Shown: in pieces, positions 15,981-26,446 of the stretch | How positions within the stretch are numbered: the first letter of the stretch is position 1 | How the letters are laid out: each line of letters opens with the position of its first letter | Assembly: GCF_029212375.1 (NCBI RefSeq) | Contig: NZ_JARGNU010000010.1 | Location: forward strand, 1 to 64,000 | Reading direction: 5' to 3' | DNA from: Zhongshania sp. | GTDB taxonomy: Bacteria > Pseudomonadota > Gammaproteobacteria > Pseudomonadales > Spongiibacteraceae | Length of the DNA stretch: 64,000 bases | Program-made: the position numbers and the translations under genes | Notes under the pieces: generated by a model | Databases searched by the model: none | The model's input: the letters and a program-made list of their open reading frames with translations, nothing else | Told to the model about the DNA's origin: nothing

Positions 15981-17702
15981 ATGAACAGCTCTGCAATTCC
16001 TTTAAACGGTTTAGCCCGACGACTGGTATACGATGAAATACTAGACGAGGCCACCGTTCGCAAGGCCCAAGAGGCCGCCCAAAAGGATAAAAAAAGCCTA
16101 GTTACCCACCTTGTTAGTAAAAATCTAGCCGATGGTGTGCGTATAGCCGAGATTGCGGCGGATGAGTTTGGCATTCCCTTCCTTGACCTCCGCTCTTACA
16201 CCACCGAGCTGTCGCCCCAAAAAATCATCGACAACAAGCTAATTAAAGCCCACCGCACGCTTCCGCTGTGGAAGCGGGGTAAGCGCTTATTTATTGGCAT
16301 GTCAGATCCAACCAACCTCCACGCCCTAGACCAAATCAAATTTCATACCGGCCTAACAACTGAGCCTATCGTTGTTGAGGAGTCGGCGCTTAACATCGCC
16401 ATTGAAAAGTATCTTGCTGCCCAAGAAGAGTCTCTTGCCGACAGCCTTGGCGATATGGATGACATCAGCCTCGAAAACCTCGATATTGAGGCAGTAGACG
16501 AGGATGGCGGCGGTGAAATTGAGTTAAAAGGGGCCGACGAAGCGCCGGTTGTTAAATTTGTAAACAAAGTATTGCTAGATGCCATTCGCGGCGGCGCTTC
16601 TGATATTCATTTTGAGCCTTACGAGAAAATCTACCGGGTTCGGTTTCGCACTGACGGCATATTACAGGAAGTTGCTCGGCCACCCTCCAGCCTAGGCTAC
16701 CGGCTCGCGGCACGTTTGAAAGTTATGTCGCAAATGGACATATCTGAACGGCGCGTACCCCAAGATGGCCGGATTAAGATGAAACTGTCTAAAACCCGCG
16801 CCATCGACTTTCGGGTAAACACCCTGCCCACATTATGGGGAGAAAAGGTGGTATTACGGATACTCGATCCGTCATCAGCGCAAATGGGTATCGACGCACT
16901 GGGTTATGAACAGGTACAAAAAGACCTGTACATGAAAGCCCTCAACCAGCCCCAAGGAATGATTTTAGTTACCGGCCCCACCGGCTCGGGTAAAACCGTG
17001 TCGCTGTACACCGGCCTGAATATTCTAAACACCCCCGAGCGGAATATCTCTACGGCAGAAGACCCAGTCGAGATCAACCTTGAGGGCATTAACCAAGTTC
17101 ACGTTAACGCCAAGGTTGGCCTTGGCTTTCCCGAAGCGCTGCGTTCGTTCTTACGACAAGACCCCGACATTATCATGGTGGGTGAGATTCGCGATTTAGA
17201 AACCGCAGAAATCGCGATTAAAGCGGCGCAAACTGGTCACTTGGTGCTGTCTACCTTGCACACCAATAGCGCCCCAGAAACCCTAACCCGACTCCTTAAC
17301 ATGGGTGTACCGGCGTTTAACGTGGCGACTTCGGTTAGTTTGATTATTGCCCAGCGCTTAGCGCGACGTTTATGCAAAGAATGCGCTATTCCCGCCGATG
17401 ACATTCCAAAGCAAACGCTGTTAGACGAGGGGTTTTCTGAAGATCTGTTGAAAACAGCTAGAATCATGCATCCGGTGGGCTGCGAGCACTGTAACAATGG
17501 CTATAAAGGCCGCGTCGGTATTTACGAAGTAATTCGCATCACTCCCGATATATCTCGTATTATCATGGAGAACGGCAACTCCCTAGCCATAGCCGCTCAG
17601 GCGCAAATAGAAGGCTTTAATAATTTACGCCAGTCTGCGCTAATGAAATGCGCGCAGGGTGTTACCAGCCTTGAAGAAGTTAACCGAGTTACCAAGGATT
17701 AG
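15981..17702 (+). CDS. pilB: Type IV pilus extension ATPase PilB
   Basis: PilB is the cytoplasmic hexameric ATPase that drives pilus assembly. The 573 residues show an N-terminal MshEN/GspE-N domain, then the catalytic part with Walker A GPTGSGKTVSLYTGL, the Asp box IRGGASDIHFEP, Walker B PDIIMVGEIRD and the His box GHLVLSTLHTN. A zinc tetracysteine follows (LCKEC ... GCEHCNNGYKGRVG). I start at the ATG at 15981; the in-frame TTG at 15942 adds 13 residues without support. It is followed by pilC after 2 nt and pilD, as in Pseudomonas, and is divergent from pilA and the ligase gene. Confidence 0.97.
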   Translation: MNSSAIPLNGLARRLVYDEILDEATVRKAQEAAQKDKKSLVTHLVSKNLADGVRIAEIAADEFGIPFLDLRSYTTELSPQKIIDNKLIKAHRTLPLWKRGKRLFIGMSDPTNLHALDQIKFHTGLTTEPIVVEESALNIAIEKYLAAQEESLADSLGDMDDISLENLDIEAVDEDGGGEIELKGADEAPVVKFVNKVLLDAIRGGASDIHFEPYEKIYRVRFRTDGILQEVARPPSSLGYRLAARLKVMSQMDISERRVPQDGRIKMKLSKTRAIDFRVNTLPTLWGEKVVLRILDPSSAQMGIDALGYEQVQKDLYMKALNQPQGMILVTGPTGSGKTVSLYTGLNILNTPERNISTAEDPVEINLEGINQVHVNAKVGLGFPEALRSFLRQDPDIIMVGEIRDLETAEIAIKAAQTGHLVLSTLHTNSAPETLTRLLNMGVPAFNVATSVSLIIAQRLARRLCKECAIPADDIPKQTLLDEGFSEDLLKTARIMHPVGCEHCNNGYKGRVGIYEVIRITPDISRIIMENGNSLAIAAQAQIEGFNNLRQSALMKCAQGVTSLEEVNRVTKD

Positions 17703-17704
17703 CG

Positions 17705-18919
17705 ATGGCAACTGCAGCAAAAAACGAGACGTTTGTCTGGCAAGGTGTAGACAAGCAGGGTCGCAAAACCCGCGGCGAACTTAACGCGCCCTCTTCGGCT
17801 ATTGTTAAAGCCCACTTACGTAAACAGGGTATTGCTGCAAAAAATGTTAAGAAAAAGCCCAAACCACTTTTTAGCAATAAAAAGGCGATAAAGCCGGCCG
17901 ACATATCAATCTTCACTCGCCAAATGGCAACCATGCTAAAAGCGGGCGTACCGCTAGTTCAAAGCTTTGACATAGTGGCCGAGGGTGTTGAAAACCCCAC
18001 CATGCAAGAGCTCGTTATTGACATTAAAAACGACGTCTCCGCTGGTGGTGGTTTTGCTGTTGCATGTGCAAAGCACCCCAAGTACTTTGACGACCTTTTT
18101 TGTAGCCTAATAGCATCTGGCGAATCCTCGGGCACACTAGAAATCATGCTAGACCGAGTGGCGACCTACAAAGAGAAAACGGAAGCTCTAAAAGCAAAAA
18201 TCAAGAAAGCACTTACCTACCCAATCGCAGTTTTAGTTGTAGCCGCTATTGTTACAAGTATTCTGCTAATTAAGGTTGTACCTCAGTTCGCTATCACCTT
18301 CGAAAGTTTCGGCTCCGATTTACCCGCCTTCACCAAATTAGTAGTCAGCATGTCTGAATGGATGCAGGCCAATTGGTATATCGTTTTAGGTGGAGCTATC
18401 ATTGCGGGATTTTCTTTTGGTAAAGCAAGAGAGAAATCTCAAGCGTTCTCTGACTGGGTCGACAAAATGATGCTTAAAATGCCAATTATAGGCGACATTG
18501 TCTTTAACTCAGTTATTGCGCGATTTTCTCGTACGCTGGCAACAACCTTTGGTGCTGGGGTGCCGCTAGTTGACGCGCTCAATTCTGTTGCTGGCGCAGC
18601 TGGCAATGCCGTCTATGGCAAAGCGATACTCCAGATTCGCGATGACGTTACCACTGGCCAAACACTTTACTCCTCTATTAAATTTACAAATTTATTTCCC
18701 AGCATGCTCCTACAGATGGTCTCAATTGGTGAGGAATCTGGCTCCCTTGATGACATGCTCGACAAAGTCGCCACCCACTACGAAGAAGCGGTAGATAATG
18801 CGGTTGACACCCTAACCGCATTATTAGAACCCTTGATTATGTCGGTACTAGGTGTGCTGGTAGGCGGGCTGATGATCGCTATGTATCTACCCATTTTTAT
18901 GCTCGGTTCGGCAATGTAA
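17705..18919 (+). CDS. pilC: Type IV pilus inner-membrane platform protein PilC
   Basis: PilC is the membrane platform on which PilB acts. The 404 residues contain two T2SSF domains, at about 70-190 and 275-395, with FTRQMATMLKAGVPLVQSFDI and FSRTLATTFGAGVPLVDALN as the repeated starts. Membrane segments lie near 170-200, 225-240 and 375-400. The stretch IGEESGSLDDMLDKVA is typical. It starts 2 nt after pilB, so the pair is translationally close. Confidence 0.97.
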   Translation: MATAAKNETFVWQGVDKQGRKTRGELNAPSSAIVKAHLRKQGIAAKNVKKKPKPLFSNKKAIKPADISIFTRQMATMLKAGVPLVQSFDIVAEGVENPTMQELVIDIKNDVSAGGGFAVACAKHPKYFDDLFCSLIASGESSGTLEIMLDRVATYKEKTEALKAKIKKALTYPIAVLVVAAIVTSILLIKVVPQFAITFESFGSDLPAFTKLVVSMSEWMQANWYIVLGGAIIAGFSFGKAREKSQAFSDWVDKMMLKMPIIGDIVFNSVIARFSRTLATTFGAGVPLVDALNSVAGAAGNAVYGKAILQIRDDVTTGQTLYSSIKFTNLFPSMLLQMVSIGEESGSLDDMLDKVATHYEEAVDNAVDTLTALLEPLIMSVLGVLVGGLMIAMYLPIFMLGSAM

Positions 18920-18992
18920 CATGTCGAATTATTGTCACTACAAGGCTCTCCCCCAGCGGGGATGAGCACTCCCCCTAAAGCGAGTAAGTCAT

Positions 18993-19874
18993 ATGAGTTT
19001 TTTCGAAGCCGCCGCGAATTTTCCGCTGCTTCTTATCGCTTTTTTTGGTCTCTTCGGCCTTCTGCTTGGCAGCTTTTTCAATGTAGTGATTTATCGCCTG
19101 CCCAAGATGATGGAAGCCACATGGAAGCACGAGTGCAAACTATTACTCAGCGAGGTCGATGACGCCGAAGAGGTTACCCCACCGCAGTTTAATTTGGCAA
19201 TTCCCAACTCCCACTGCCCACGCTGCAATGCACCCGTTAAAGCTTGGCAGAATATTCCAGTATTAAGCTATGTAATGCTGCGCGGGCGCTGTGCATCGTG
19301 TAAGGCGCCAATTGGTATTCGCTACCCAATAGTGGAGTGCGTAACCGCCCTGTTAACAATATTCCCGCTACTGATGTTTGGCTTCACGCCCTACGCCTTT
19401 GCGGCGATTTTGTTCAGCTGGATTTTGCTCATTCTCACCGTGATCGATATTGACCACCAACTGTTACCTGACCAACTTACCCTGCCGCTGATTTGGTTGG
19501 GGTTGTTATTCAACAGTATTACCGGCAGCATTCCCCTGCACGACGCGGTATGGGGCGCCATGGCGGGCTACTTGTCGCTATGGTCGGTATTTTGGCTGTT
19601 TAAATTATTAACCGGCAAAGAGGGCATGGGCTATGGTGACTTTAAACTGCTCGCGGCGCTCGGTGCTTGGTTGGGCTGGCAGTATTTACCGCTGATTATT
19701 CTACTGTCGTCAGTAGTCGGCGCGGTGTTTGGCGGCGCGGTAATGATGCTTAAGCGCAGTGACAGTTCAACCCCAATGCCGTTTGGGCCTTACCTCGCTG
19801 GCGCCGGCTGGATCGCGCTATTCTGGGGAGAGGCACTGATCGATGGTTACCTGCAACTCGCCGGTATTCGCTAG
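18993..19874 (+). CDS. pilD: Prepilin peptidase / N-methyltransferase PilD
   Basis: PilD cuts the pilin leader and methylates the new N-terminal Phe. The 293-residue polytopic protein has the cytoplasmic zinc-binding loop CPRCNAPVKAWQNIPVLSY...CASCKAPI at about residues 72-107. Two catalytic Asp residues lie in the LTVIDIDHQLLPDQLTLP region and in GYGDFKLLAALGAWLGW. GSFFNVVIYRLP at the N-terminus is typical. It should serve PilA and any type II secretion pseudopilins. It lies 73 nt after pilC and before coaE. Confidence 0.97.
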   Translation: MSFFEAAANFPLLLIAFFGLFGLLLGSFFNVVIYRLPKMMEATWKHECKLLLSEVDDAEEVTPPQFNLAIPNSHCPRCNAPVKAWQNIPVLSYVMLRGRCASCKAPIGIRYPIVECVTALLTIFPLLMFGFTPYAFAAILFSWILLILTVIDIDHQLLPDQLTLPLIWLGLLFNSITGSIPLHDAVWGAMAGYLSLWSVFWLFKLLTGKEGMGYGDFKLLAALGAWLGWQYLPLIILLSSVVGAVFGGAVMMLKRSDSSTPMPFGPYLAGAGWIALFWGEALIDGYLQLAGIR

Positions 19875-19896
19875 GCGCCAATAAGTTATTCAAGTT

Positions 19897-20505
19897 ATGA
19901 GCAAACTCGTTATAGGACTAACCGGCGGTATTGGCAGCGGCAAAACTGCCGCATCAAACCGCTTCGCTAAATTGGGTATCGGCATTGTCGATGCCGATGT
20001 TATTGCCCGCGAAGTAGTTGAACCCGGCAGCACTGCACTACAAAAAATCGCTGCGCACTTTGGCGACTCGCATCTGCTCGCCGACGGCCAGCTGAATCGC
20101 GCGGCACTACGGCAAACCATTTTTGCTGACCCCGCCGCTAAGCAATGGCTAGAGTCATTACTCCACCCCCTGATTGCCTCAGAAACCCAGCGCCAATTAC
20201 AGAGCGTACAAAGTGCCTATGCGATGTATGTGTCGCCCCTGCTAGTGGAAAGTCAGCAAAAACACATGTGCGACCGATTAGTGGTAGTGGACGTGCCGGA
20301 AACCGTACAGCTGAGCCGGACAATTTCCAGAGACAATAATGAGCAAGCACAGGTAGAGCGAATTATTGCCAGCCAAGTCGATCGCAATAGTCGCTTAGCC
20401 GCCGCCAGCGATGTTATTGATAACACCCAGAGTTTGTCGCAGTTAGATGAACGGGTAAGCGAATTGCACCAACAATTCCTAAAACTCGCGGCTGCAAAAT
20501 CGTAA
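19897..20505 (+). CDS. coaE: Dephospho-CoA kinase
   Basis: CoaE phosphorylates the 3'-hydroxyl of dephospho-CoA, the last step of CoA synthesis. Its 202 residues begin MSKLVIGLTGGIGSGKTAASNRF (Walker A), followed by IVDADVIAREVV, LLHPLI and VSPLLVES. RISRDN-like SRTISRDNNEQAQVERII and ASDVIDNT also fit. It starts 22 nt after pilD, as in Pseudomonas. Confidence 0.96.
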   Translation: MSKLVIGLTGGIGSGKTAASNRFAKLGIGIVDADVIAREVVEPGSTALQKIAAHFGDSHLLADGQLNRAALRQTIFADPAAKQWLESLLHPLIASETQRQLQSVQSAYAMYVSPLLVESQQKHMCDRLVVVDVPETVQLSRTISRDNNEQAQVERIIASQVDRNSRLAAASDVIDNTQSLSQLDERVSELHQQFLKLAAAKS

Positions 20506-20539
20506 GCCTCGCCAATCATTTCTAGGAAAATCCTTTGCT

Positions 20540-20755
20540 ATGAATTTAGACCAAAACAAAGCCGCAGCCCGCACAGTGCCCTGCCCGCAATGCAAAACAG
20601 AATTGGTATGGGATACAAATAACGCCTTTCGGCCATTTTGTTCAGAGTCCTGCAAAAACCACGATCTAATCGCATGGGCAAATGAAGAGCACAACATTCC
20701 TGGCGACTCATTACACGATGACGTTTTGAGTAGAGATTTAGAGCAGGATTTTTAA
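20540..20755 (+). CDS. yacG: YacG DNA gyrase inhibitor
   Basis: A 71-residue zinc protein. The Cys4 site is CPQCKTEL ... FCSESCK, followed by the family tail DLIAWANEEHNIPGD. In E. coli YacG binds GyrB and inhibits gyrase. It follows coaE by 34 nt, the usual neighbour, and is convergent with mutT. Confidence 0.95.
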   Translation: MNLDQNKAAARTVPCPQCKTELVWDTNNAFRPFCSESCKNHDLIAWANEEHNIPGDSLHDDVLSRDLEQDF

Positions 20756-20785
20756 GGGGAAAACGGAGCACAAATTAAAGCGGAT

Positions 20786-21208
20786 TTAAACAGCTTCGGC
20801 ACACTGAATGGCGTCAACAATGGCGACATTGGCCGCCGGAAACACGTAGTCAGAAAGTGATTTTGGGCTAACCCAGCGTAGCGGCTGACCTTCGCGGCCA
20901 ACGGCATCGCCACTAAACTTAGTGACTAGCCATACATCGAGAAACACGGTTTTATCGGAATAATCATGATTGATTTCGATTAGTGAACGGCAGCTCGCCA
21001 ACTCAATATAAATCCCAAGTTCTTCGTGTAATTCGCGTGCCAGCGCCTCGCTAACACCTTCGCCAGCCTCGACTTTACCGCCAGGAAACTCCCATAAGCC
21101 ACCTTGGTGGGCCCCGTTCGCACGACGGGCAATAAGAATATCGCCCAGCGGATTAAGGATCACCCCAACGGCAACATGGACTCGTTTATTAGCTGCGGTA
21201 TTCGGCAT
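20786..21208 (-). CDS. mutT: 8-oxo-dGTP diphosphatase MutT
   Basis: A Nudix hydrolase of about 140 residues that cleans 8-oxo-dGTP from the nucleotide pool. The Nudix box is GKVEAGEGVSEALARELHEELG with all key Glu residues. The N-terminal HVAVGVILNPLGDILIARR and GGLWEFPGG are MutT-like. I start at the ATG at 21208 (MPNTAANKRVHV), which overlaps the end of argJ by 20 nt; the reading back to 21259 is less likely. It is the last gene of the long minus-strand run after secA and argJ. Confidence 0.9.
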   Translation of the reverse strand: MPNTAANKRVHVAVGVILNPLGDILIARRANGAHQGGLWEFPGGKVEAGEGVSEALARELHEELGIYIELASCRSLIEINHDYSDKTVFLDVWLVTKFSGDAVGREGQPLRWVSPKSLSDYVFPAANVAIVDAIQCAEAV

Positions 21209-22409
21209 TGATTTTGACGTAGTCGTAGGAGAAGTCAGTGGTCCATACCGTTTCGGCATGCTGGCCGCGATTCAAATTGATACGAATGCGGATTTCAGCC
21301 TGCTTCATAACCGCTGCACCCGCCGCCTCGGTATACGACTCGGCGCGACCACCGTGCTCGGTAATCAGCACATCGTCAAGGTGAACGGTTAGCGCGGCAA
21401 CATCGAGGGAATCTACACCGGCACGACCAATAGCGGCCAGAATACGCCCCCAGTTTGGATCGCTGGCAAATAATGCAGTTTTCACCAGCGGCGATTCCGC
21501 CACCGCATAGGCAACTTTTAGGGCTTCGCTTACATCATTGGCGCCGCTTACTTCTACGGCAACAAACTTGGTAGCTCCCTCGCCGTCGCGCACAATGGCG
21601 TGGGCCAACTCCAAAAATACTTCGTTGAATATTTGCTGAAGCTTATCAAATACAGGACCACTGGCCTCACAAAGCTGCTCGCCACCGGCGCGACCAGTTG
21701 CAACCAGCACGCAGGCATCATTTGTTGAGGTGTCGCCGTCGATGGTGATGCGATTAAACGATGCATCCGCAGACTGATCCAACATTGCTTGTAGAACGTT
21801 TGGCGCAATATTGGCGTTGGTCGCCACATAGCCAAGCATGGTCGCCATATTCGGCTTAATCATGCCCGCACCCTTAGAAATACCGGTGACGGTAATAGTG
21901 CGGCCAGCAATGTCGATTTGGCGAGACGTCGCTTTGGGGCGAGTGTCGGTAGTCATAATGCCGTTTGCCGCACGTTCCCAACTGTCAGCAGAAAGCGCAG
22001 CAACAGCAGCCGGCATGGCGGCAACCAATTTATCTACGGGCAATTTCTCGCCGATAACGCCTGTGGAGAATGGCAGTATTGCAGAAGGTTCTAAACCCAC
22101 GAGTTCGGCCAGTGCAGCGCAAGAATTACGGGCATTAAGCATACCCGCTTGACCGGTGCCGGCATTGGCATTACCAGTATTGATCAGTAAATAACGCGGC
22201 GACGTACTGGCCAAATGTTCTTTGGCCACGGTAACCGGCGCGGCGCAAAACGCGTTTAGGGTAAACACCCCTGCAACCGACGCGCCTTCGCACAACTCAA
22301 AGACCACGGTGTCGATGCGGCCAACTTTTTTAATCCCCGCACTTGCCACCCCAATCCGCACACCGTCTACAGTGTGAAGAACTGGCAACTCACCAGAACC
22401 TACCGCCAT
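21189..22409 (-). CDS. argJ: Bifunctional ornithine acetyltransferase / N-acetylglutamate synthase
   Basis: ArgJ moves the acetyl group from N-acetylornithine to glutamate in cyclic arginine synthesis. The 406-residue precursor cleaves itself before the Thr in KPNMATMLGYVATNANI, giving alpha and beta chains. KGAGMI, GDTSTNDACVLVATG and DPNWGRILAAIGRAG are typical. It starts 14 nt after secA. The order secA-argJ-mutT is the Pseudomonas one. Confidence 0.97.
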   Translation of the reverse strand: MAVGSGELPVLHTVDGVRIGVASAGIKKVGRIDTVVFELCEGASVAGVFTLNAFCAAPVTVAKEHLASTSPRYLLINTGNANAGTGQAGMLNARNSCAALAELVGLEPSAILPFSTGVIGEKLPVDKLVAAMPAAVAALSADSWERAANGIMTTDTRPKATSRQIDIAGRTITVTGISKGAGMIKPNMATMLGYVATNANIAPNVLQAMLDQSADASFNRITIDGDTSTNDACVLVATGRAGGEQLCEASGPVFDKLQQIFNEVFLELAHAIVRDGEGATKFVAVEVSGANDVSEALKVAYAVAESPLVKTALFASDPNWGRILAAIGRAGVDSLDVAALTVHLDDVLITEHGGRAESYTEAAGAAVMKQAEIRIRINLNRGQHAETVWTTDFSYDYVKINAEYRS

Positions 22410-22422
22410 GCTTTTGCCTACC

Positions 22423-25173
22423 TCAGTCTAATTTGCCGTGACATTGTTTGTATTTTTTGCCGGAACCACAGGGGCAAACTTCATTGCGACCGACTTTACG
22501 AGTGTCGCGCACAAAGGTCTCTGGGCTAGTACTGCTATTCGCATTGGCAGCTGCATCGTTCTCTCCGGCCTCGTCCTCTAAAGACAGACCGCTGGATTCG
22601 GCATGCTGAAATTCCATTGCGCGCTGCGCCTGCTCTTCACGACGCTGACGCGCCAGCTCTTCTGCACTCTCGTTTTGCTGGAGACGCAGATGCGAGAGGA
22701 AGCGAATCACTTCGAGCTTTAAGCTGTCGAGCATTTCTTGGAATAGCTCAAAGGCTTCGCGTTTATACTCTTGCTTGGGGTTTTTCTGGGCAAAGGCGCG
22801 CAGATGAATACCGTGACGCAGATGGTCCATGGTCGCCAAGTGCTCTTTCCACAAAGTATCTAACACTTGCAGCATGATATGACGTTCGATTTTGCGCATA
22901 TCCAAGCCAACCTGCGCGCACTTGGCCTCGTAGGCCTCGCTGATCGCTTGGTTGATTTTCTCGGTCAGCACTTCTTCATTCACCGAACGATCTTCGTCCA
23001 GCCAAGTTTGCAGAGGCAGCTCTACTTCAAAATCGGTGTGCAGACGACGTTCCAGTCCAGCCACATCCCACTGCTCTTCCAAACTTTGCGGCGGAATATA
23101 TTCGCGCACCACATCGCCCACCACGTCGTGGCGAATTGCGGCGAGCATATCGCTGATATCATCAGCTTCCATTAACTCATTGCGCTGCTGGTAAATAATT
23201 TGGCGTTGGTCATTGGCCACGTCATCGTATTCAAGCAACTGCTTGCGCATATCAAAGTTGCGGCCTTCAACTTTGCGCTGGGCCTTTTCAATGGCGTTAG
23301 ACACCATGCGGTGTTCAATCGCCTCGCCTTTTTCAAGACCCAGTGCCTGCATAATGCCGCGCACTCGGTCTGAGGCAAAGATCCGCATTAGGCTGTCTTC
23401 TAAAGATAGATAGAAGCGCGATGCACCAGGATCACCCTGGCGGCCAGCTCGACCACGCAGCTGATTGTCGATACGGCGCGACTCGTGGCGCTCGGTACCA
23501 ACAATATGCAAACCACCGGCCTGCATTACTTTCTCGTGGCGTAATTTCCACGCCTCGCGCAGCTCGCTAATGAGCTCTTCAGAGGGGTTTTCGTGGTGGG
23601 CAATTTCTACGTCTACATTGCCACCCAGCACAATATCGGTACCGCGACCGGCCATATTGGTTGCAATTGTTACTACGCCTGGGCGACCCGCTTGAGCAAT
23701 AATTTCTGCTTCTTGCTCGTGGTATTTGGCGTTGAGTACTTTGTGAGGAATGCCCGCTTTTTGGAAGCGCGAAGACATTTCTTCAGACGTTTCAATTGAC
23801 GCAGTACCGACCAGTATCGGCGCGCCGGTTTCCATAATGGCTTTTACGTCTTCGACGATGGCGTCGTATTTTTCTTCTTTGGTCAGATACACCAAATCAT
23901 TGGCGTCGCGACGCGCACTAGGCTTGTTGGTGGGGATAACGACCACATCCAAACCGTAGATTTGCCGAAATTCAAAGGCTTCGGTATCTGCGGTACCGGT
24001 CATACCGGCCAACTTATTAAACTGACGGAAATAGTTTTGGAAGGTGGTCGATGCCAAGGTCTGGCTTTCGGCCTGAACCGTGACACCCTCTTTGGCTTCG
24101 ATGGCCTGGTGCAAGCCCTCAGACAAGCGGCGGCCCGCCATGGTCCGACCTGTGTGCTCGTCGATCAATACCACTTGGTCATTCTGAACAATGTATTCAA
24201 CATTGTTATGGAATAGTACGTGGGCGCGCAACGCGGAGTTCACATGGTGCAGCAAATTCAAATTACCGGCCGAATACAGGCTATCGCCCTCGCTCAGCAG
24301 GCCGGCCTCAATCAACATATCTTCAACCTGTTGATGGCCTTGCTCGGTCAATTCAACCTGGCGCATTTTTTCATCAACAGTGTAGTGACCGTCTTCATCA
24401 ACGGGCTGACCAGCCTCATCTACTTCGCTCTCTTTAAGCGACGGGATAAACAGATTAATTTGCTTGTAGAGCTTAGAGCTGTCTTCCGCTGGTCCAGAGA
24501 TAACCAGCGGGGTGCGCGCCTCATCGATCAGGATGGAATCCACCTCATCGATAATCGCAAAGTTCAGGGAGCGCTGGTAGCGATCTTCTATGGCGAAGGC
24601 CATATTGTCGCGTAAATAATCAAAACCGAATTCGTTATTGGTGCCGTAGGTAATATCAGCCTGGTAGGCAGCGCGCTTCTCTTCTGGATCTTGACCAGAG
24701 CGGATAACACCCACGCTAAGACCCAAAAATTCGTAGAGCGGCCGCATCCAGTTGGCATCTCGCGAGGCGAGGTAGTCATTAACGGTAACCACGAATACAC
24801 CCTTGCCTTCTAGTGCATTGAGATACACGGCGAGGGTCGCTACCAAGGTTTTACCTTCACCGGTGCGCATCTCGGCAATAGTGCCTTCGTGCAGGCTGAT
24901 ACCACCAATAAGCTGCACGTCAAAGTGCCGCATGCCCATCACTCGGCGGCCCGCCTCGCGGCATACCGCGAAGGCTTCGGGCAACAACTGATCTAGGGTT
25001 TCGCCAGCGGCAAGGCGCTCGCGAAACTCCAGCGTTTTTGCACCAAGAGCAGCGTCATCTAGCGCAATCATCGCCTCTTCAAAGGTGTTGATCTTGGTCG
25101 CCACTTTGCGCATGCGCTTTAATTCGCGGTCGTTTTTACTGCCAAAAACTTTTTTAACTACTGCTCTAATCAT
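22423..25173 (-). CDS. secA: Preprotein translocase ATPase SecA
   Basis: SecA drives proteins through SecYEG. Its 916 residues fit. Walker A lies in [13 protein letters not shown] near residue 108. The [19 protein letters not shown] motif follows at about 210, then [27 protein letters not shown] and [13 protein letters not shown]. The C-terminal zinc and SecB-binding tail is [18 protein letters not shown]. The 255-nt gap to lpxC has no recognisable secM but does hold a perfect hairpin at 25383-25417. Confidence 0.98.
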   Translation of the reverse strand: MIRAVVKKVFGSKNDRELKRMRKVATKINTFEEAMIALDDAALGAKTLEFRERLAAGETLDQLLPEAFAVCREAGRRVMGMRHFDVQLIGGISLHEGTIAEMRTGEGKTLVATLAVYLNALEGKGVFVVTVNDYLASRDANWMRPLYEFLGLSVGVIRSGQDPEEKRAAYQADITYGTNNEFGFDYLRDNMAFAIEDRYQRSLNFAIIDEVDSILIDEARTPLVISGPAEDSSKLYKQINLFIPSLKESEVDEAGQPVDEDGHYTVDEKMRQVELTEQGHQQVEDMLIEAGLLSEGDSLYSAGNLNLLHHVNSALRAHVLFHNNVEYIVQNDQVVLIDEHTGRTMAGRRLSEGLHQAIEAKEGVTVQAESQTLASTTFQNYFRQFNKLAGMTGTADTEAFEFRQIYGLDVVVIPTNKPSARRDANDLVYLTKEEKYDAIVEDVKAIMETGAPILVGTASIETSEEMSSRFQKAGIPHKVLNAKYHEQEAEIIAQAGRPGVVTIATNMAGRGTDIVLGGNVDVEIAHHENPSEELISELREAWKLRHEKVMQAGGLHIVGTERHESRRIDNQLRGRAGRQGDPGASRFYLSLEDSLMRIFASDRVRGIMQALGLEKGEAIEHRMVSNAIEKAQRKVEGRNFDMRKQLLEYDDVANDQRQIIYQQRNELMEADDISDMLAAIRHDVVGDVVREYIPPQSLEEQWDVAGLERRLHTDFEVELPLQTWLDEDRSVNEEVLTEKINQAISEAYEAKCAQVGLDMRKIERHIMLQVLDTLWKEHLATMDHLRHGIHLRAFAQKNPKQEYKREAFELFQEMLDSLKLEVIRFLSHLRLQQNESAEELARQRREEQAQRAMEFQHAESSGLSLEDEAGENDAAANANSSTSPETFVRDTRKVGRNEVCPCGSGKKYKQCHGKLD

Positions 25174-25382
25174 GATGGATTCGTTACTGTTCCCGGGAGC
25201 AAAAGTCCCTAATCAATGAAGGCTCTAAAGCCGCACCAAGCTACATTGTCCGAATGAAATTCTGATGACGGCGCGACGACCACTACGGAGAATGATCCCG
25301 AAAATGCCGTACTTTTACCGATTGGCAAGACGTGGGCAATACCGTAACACCGAGGCGCAATATCGCATAGATGGGGGAATAT

Positions 25383-25417
25383 TACCATGCTTCGACGAAT
25401 CTCCGCCAAGCATGGTA
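25383..25417 (-). other. Perfect hairpin between lpxC and secA
   Basis: TACCATGCTT and AAGCATGGTA are perfect 10-bp inverted arms with a 15-nt loop. The stem begins 12 nt after the lpxC stop on the minus strand. No T tract follows, so it is a weak candidate for a terminator. It could protect the lpxC mRNA 3' end or control read-through to secA. The remaining gap (25174-25382) holds nothing I recognise. Confidence 0.55.
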
Positions 25418-25428
25418 GATAGTGATAA

Positions 25429-26340
25429 TCAGACTGCCGCTACAGCGGCGGCGTAATTAATTGGCGCATCGGCGGGATCATCAAAGGTCACCCATTCCCA
25501 TGCATCGGTATCTTTAATCAAGGTCCGCAAAGACGCATTATTCAAACCGTGGCCTGATTTAAAGGCTTTAAACTCGCCAATCAAGCTAGTGCCCAGCAAA
25601 TACAAATCGCCAATGGCATCGAGCACTTTGTGCTTAACAAACTCATCCTCATAACGAAGACCTTCTTCGTTAAGGATACGGTATTCATCAACCACAATCG
25701 CATTGTCGACACTGCCGCCCTGCGCCAAGCCCTTAGAGCGCAGGTATTCAATTTCGTGCATGAAACCAAAGGTTCGCGCCCGACTCACTTCCTTTACAAA
25801 TGAAGTGCTGGAAAAATCTAACTCGGCGTGGCCAACCCGGTCTTTAAAGACCGGGTGGTCAAAGTCGATGGTAAAAGACACTTTAAAGCCGTCAAAAGGG
25901 AGGAAACTCGCGACTTTATCACCATCTCTTACCGTCACCGGACGCTTTATACGAATGAATTTTTTCGGCGCATTTTGCTCTTCAATTCCGGCAGACTGAA
26001 TAAGAAAAACAAATGGACCGGCGCTGCCATCCATAATAGGCACTTCCGATGAGCTGACTTCAACATAGGCATTATCAATGCCCAAGCCCGCCATTGCCGA
26101 CAGCAAATGCTCGACCGTTGATACCCGTACGTCGCCATTCATTAAGGTGGTCGACAGAGTGGTATCACCCACATTTTCCGCGCGAGCGTGGATTTCAACA
26201 ACGGGATTTAAATCGGTGCGCCGGAAAATCACACCGGTATCCGCTGGCGCTGGCTTCAGCGTCAGGTAGACCTTTTCCCCAGTATGCAAACCAATGCCAG
26301 TAGCACGAATGGTATTGCGCAAGGTACGTTGCTTAATCAT
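25429..26340 (-). CDS. lpxC: UDP-3-O-acyl-N-acetylglucosamine deacetylase
   Basis: LpxC is the zinc deacetylase of the committed step of lipid A synthesis. The 303 residues begin [24 protein letters not shown]. The zinc ligands lie in [15 protein letters not shown] (His) and [15 protein letters not shown] (His and Asp), and SARTFGF-like [21 protein letters not shown] is present. The C-terminus has a short Ala-rich tail. The start at 26340 is chosen over the reading back to 26406. It follows ftsZ and closes the dcw cluster. Confidence 0.97.
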   Translation of the reverse strand: MIKQRTLRNTIRATGIGLHTGEKVYLTLKPAPADTGVIFRRTDLNPVVEIHARAENVGDTTLSTTLMNGDVRVSTVEHLLSAMAGLGIDNAYVEVSSSEVPIMDGSAGPFVFLIQSAGIEEQNAPKKFIRIKRPVTVRDGDKVASFLPFDGFKVSFTIDFDHPVFKDRVGHAELDFSSTSFVKEVSRARTFGFMHEIEYLRSKGLAQGGSVDNAIVVDEYRILNEEGLRYEDEFVKHKVLDAIGDLYLLGTSLIGEFKAFKSGHGLNNASLRTLIKDTDAWEWVTFDDPADAPINYAAAVAAV

Positions 26341-26395
26341 GTTCACACTCACTCTATGGGCCGGACGGCTACATTTACAGGGGCGTACTTGTCTT

Positions 26396-26418
26396 GGTGC
26401 CAGCAAATTACTGACACC
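26396..26418 (-). other. Hairpin between ftsZ and lpxC
   Basis: Read on the minus strand, GGTGTCAG and CTGGCACC pair with one G-U, around a 7-nt loop, 29 nt after the ftsZ stop. No T tract follows. It may mark an mRNA processing or attenuation point. Evidence is limited to the dyad. Confidence 0.35.
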
Positions 26419-26446
26419 CCGCCCATGCTGTACCGGCTACAGCTAA

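Noticed and set aside
25209-25409. A 66-codon minus-strand frame between lpxC and secA as a SecM-like arrest peptide
   Set aside because: It has no signal peptide, no arrest motif and no ribosome site; SecM is far longer.
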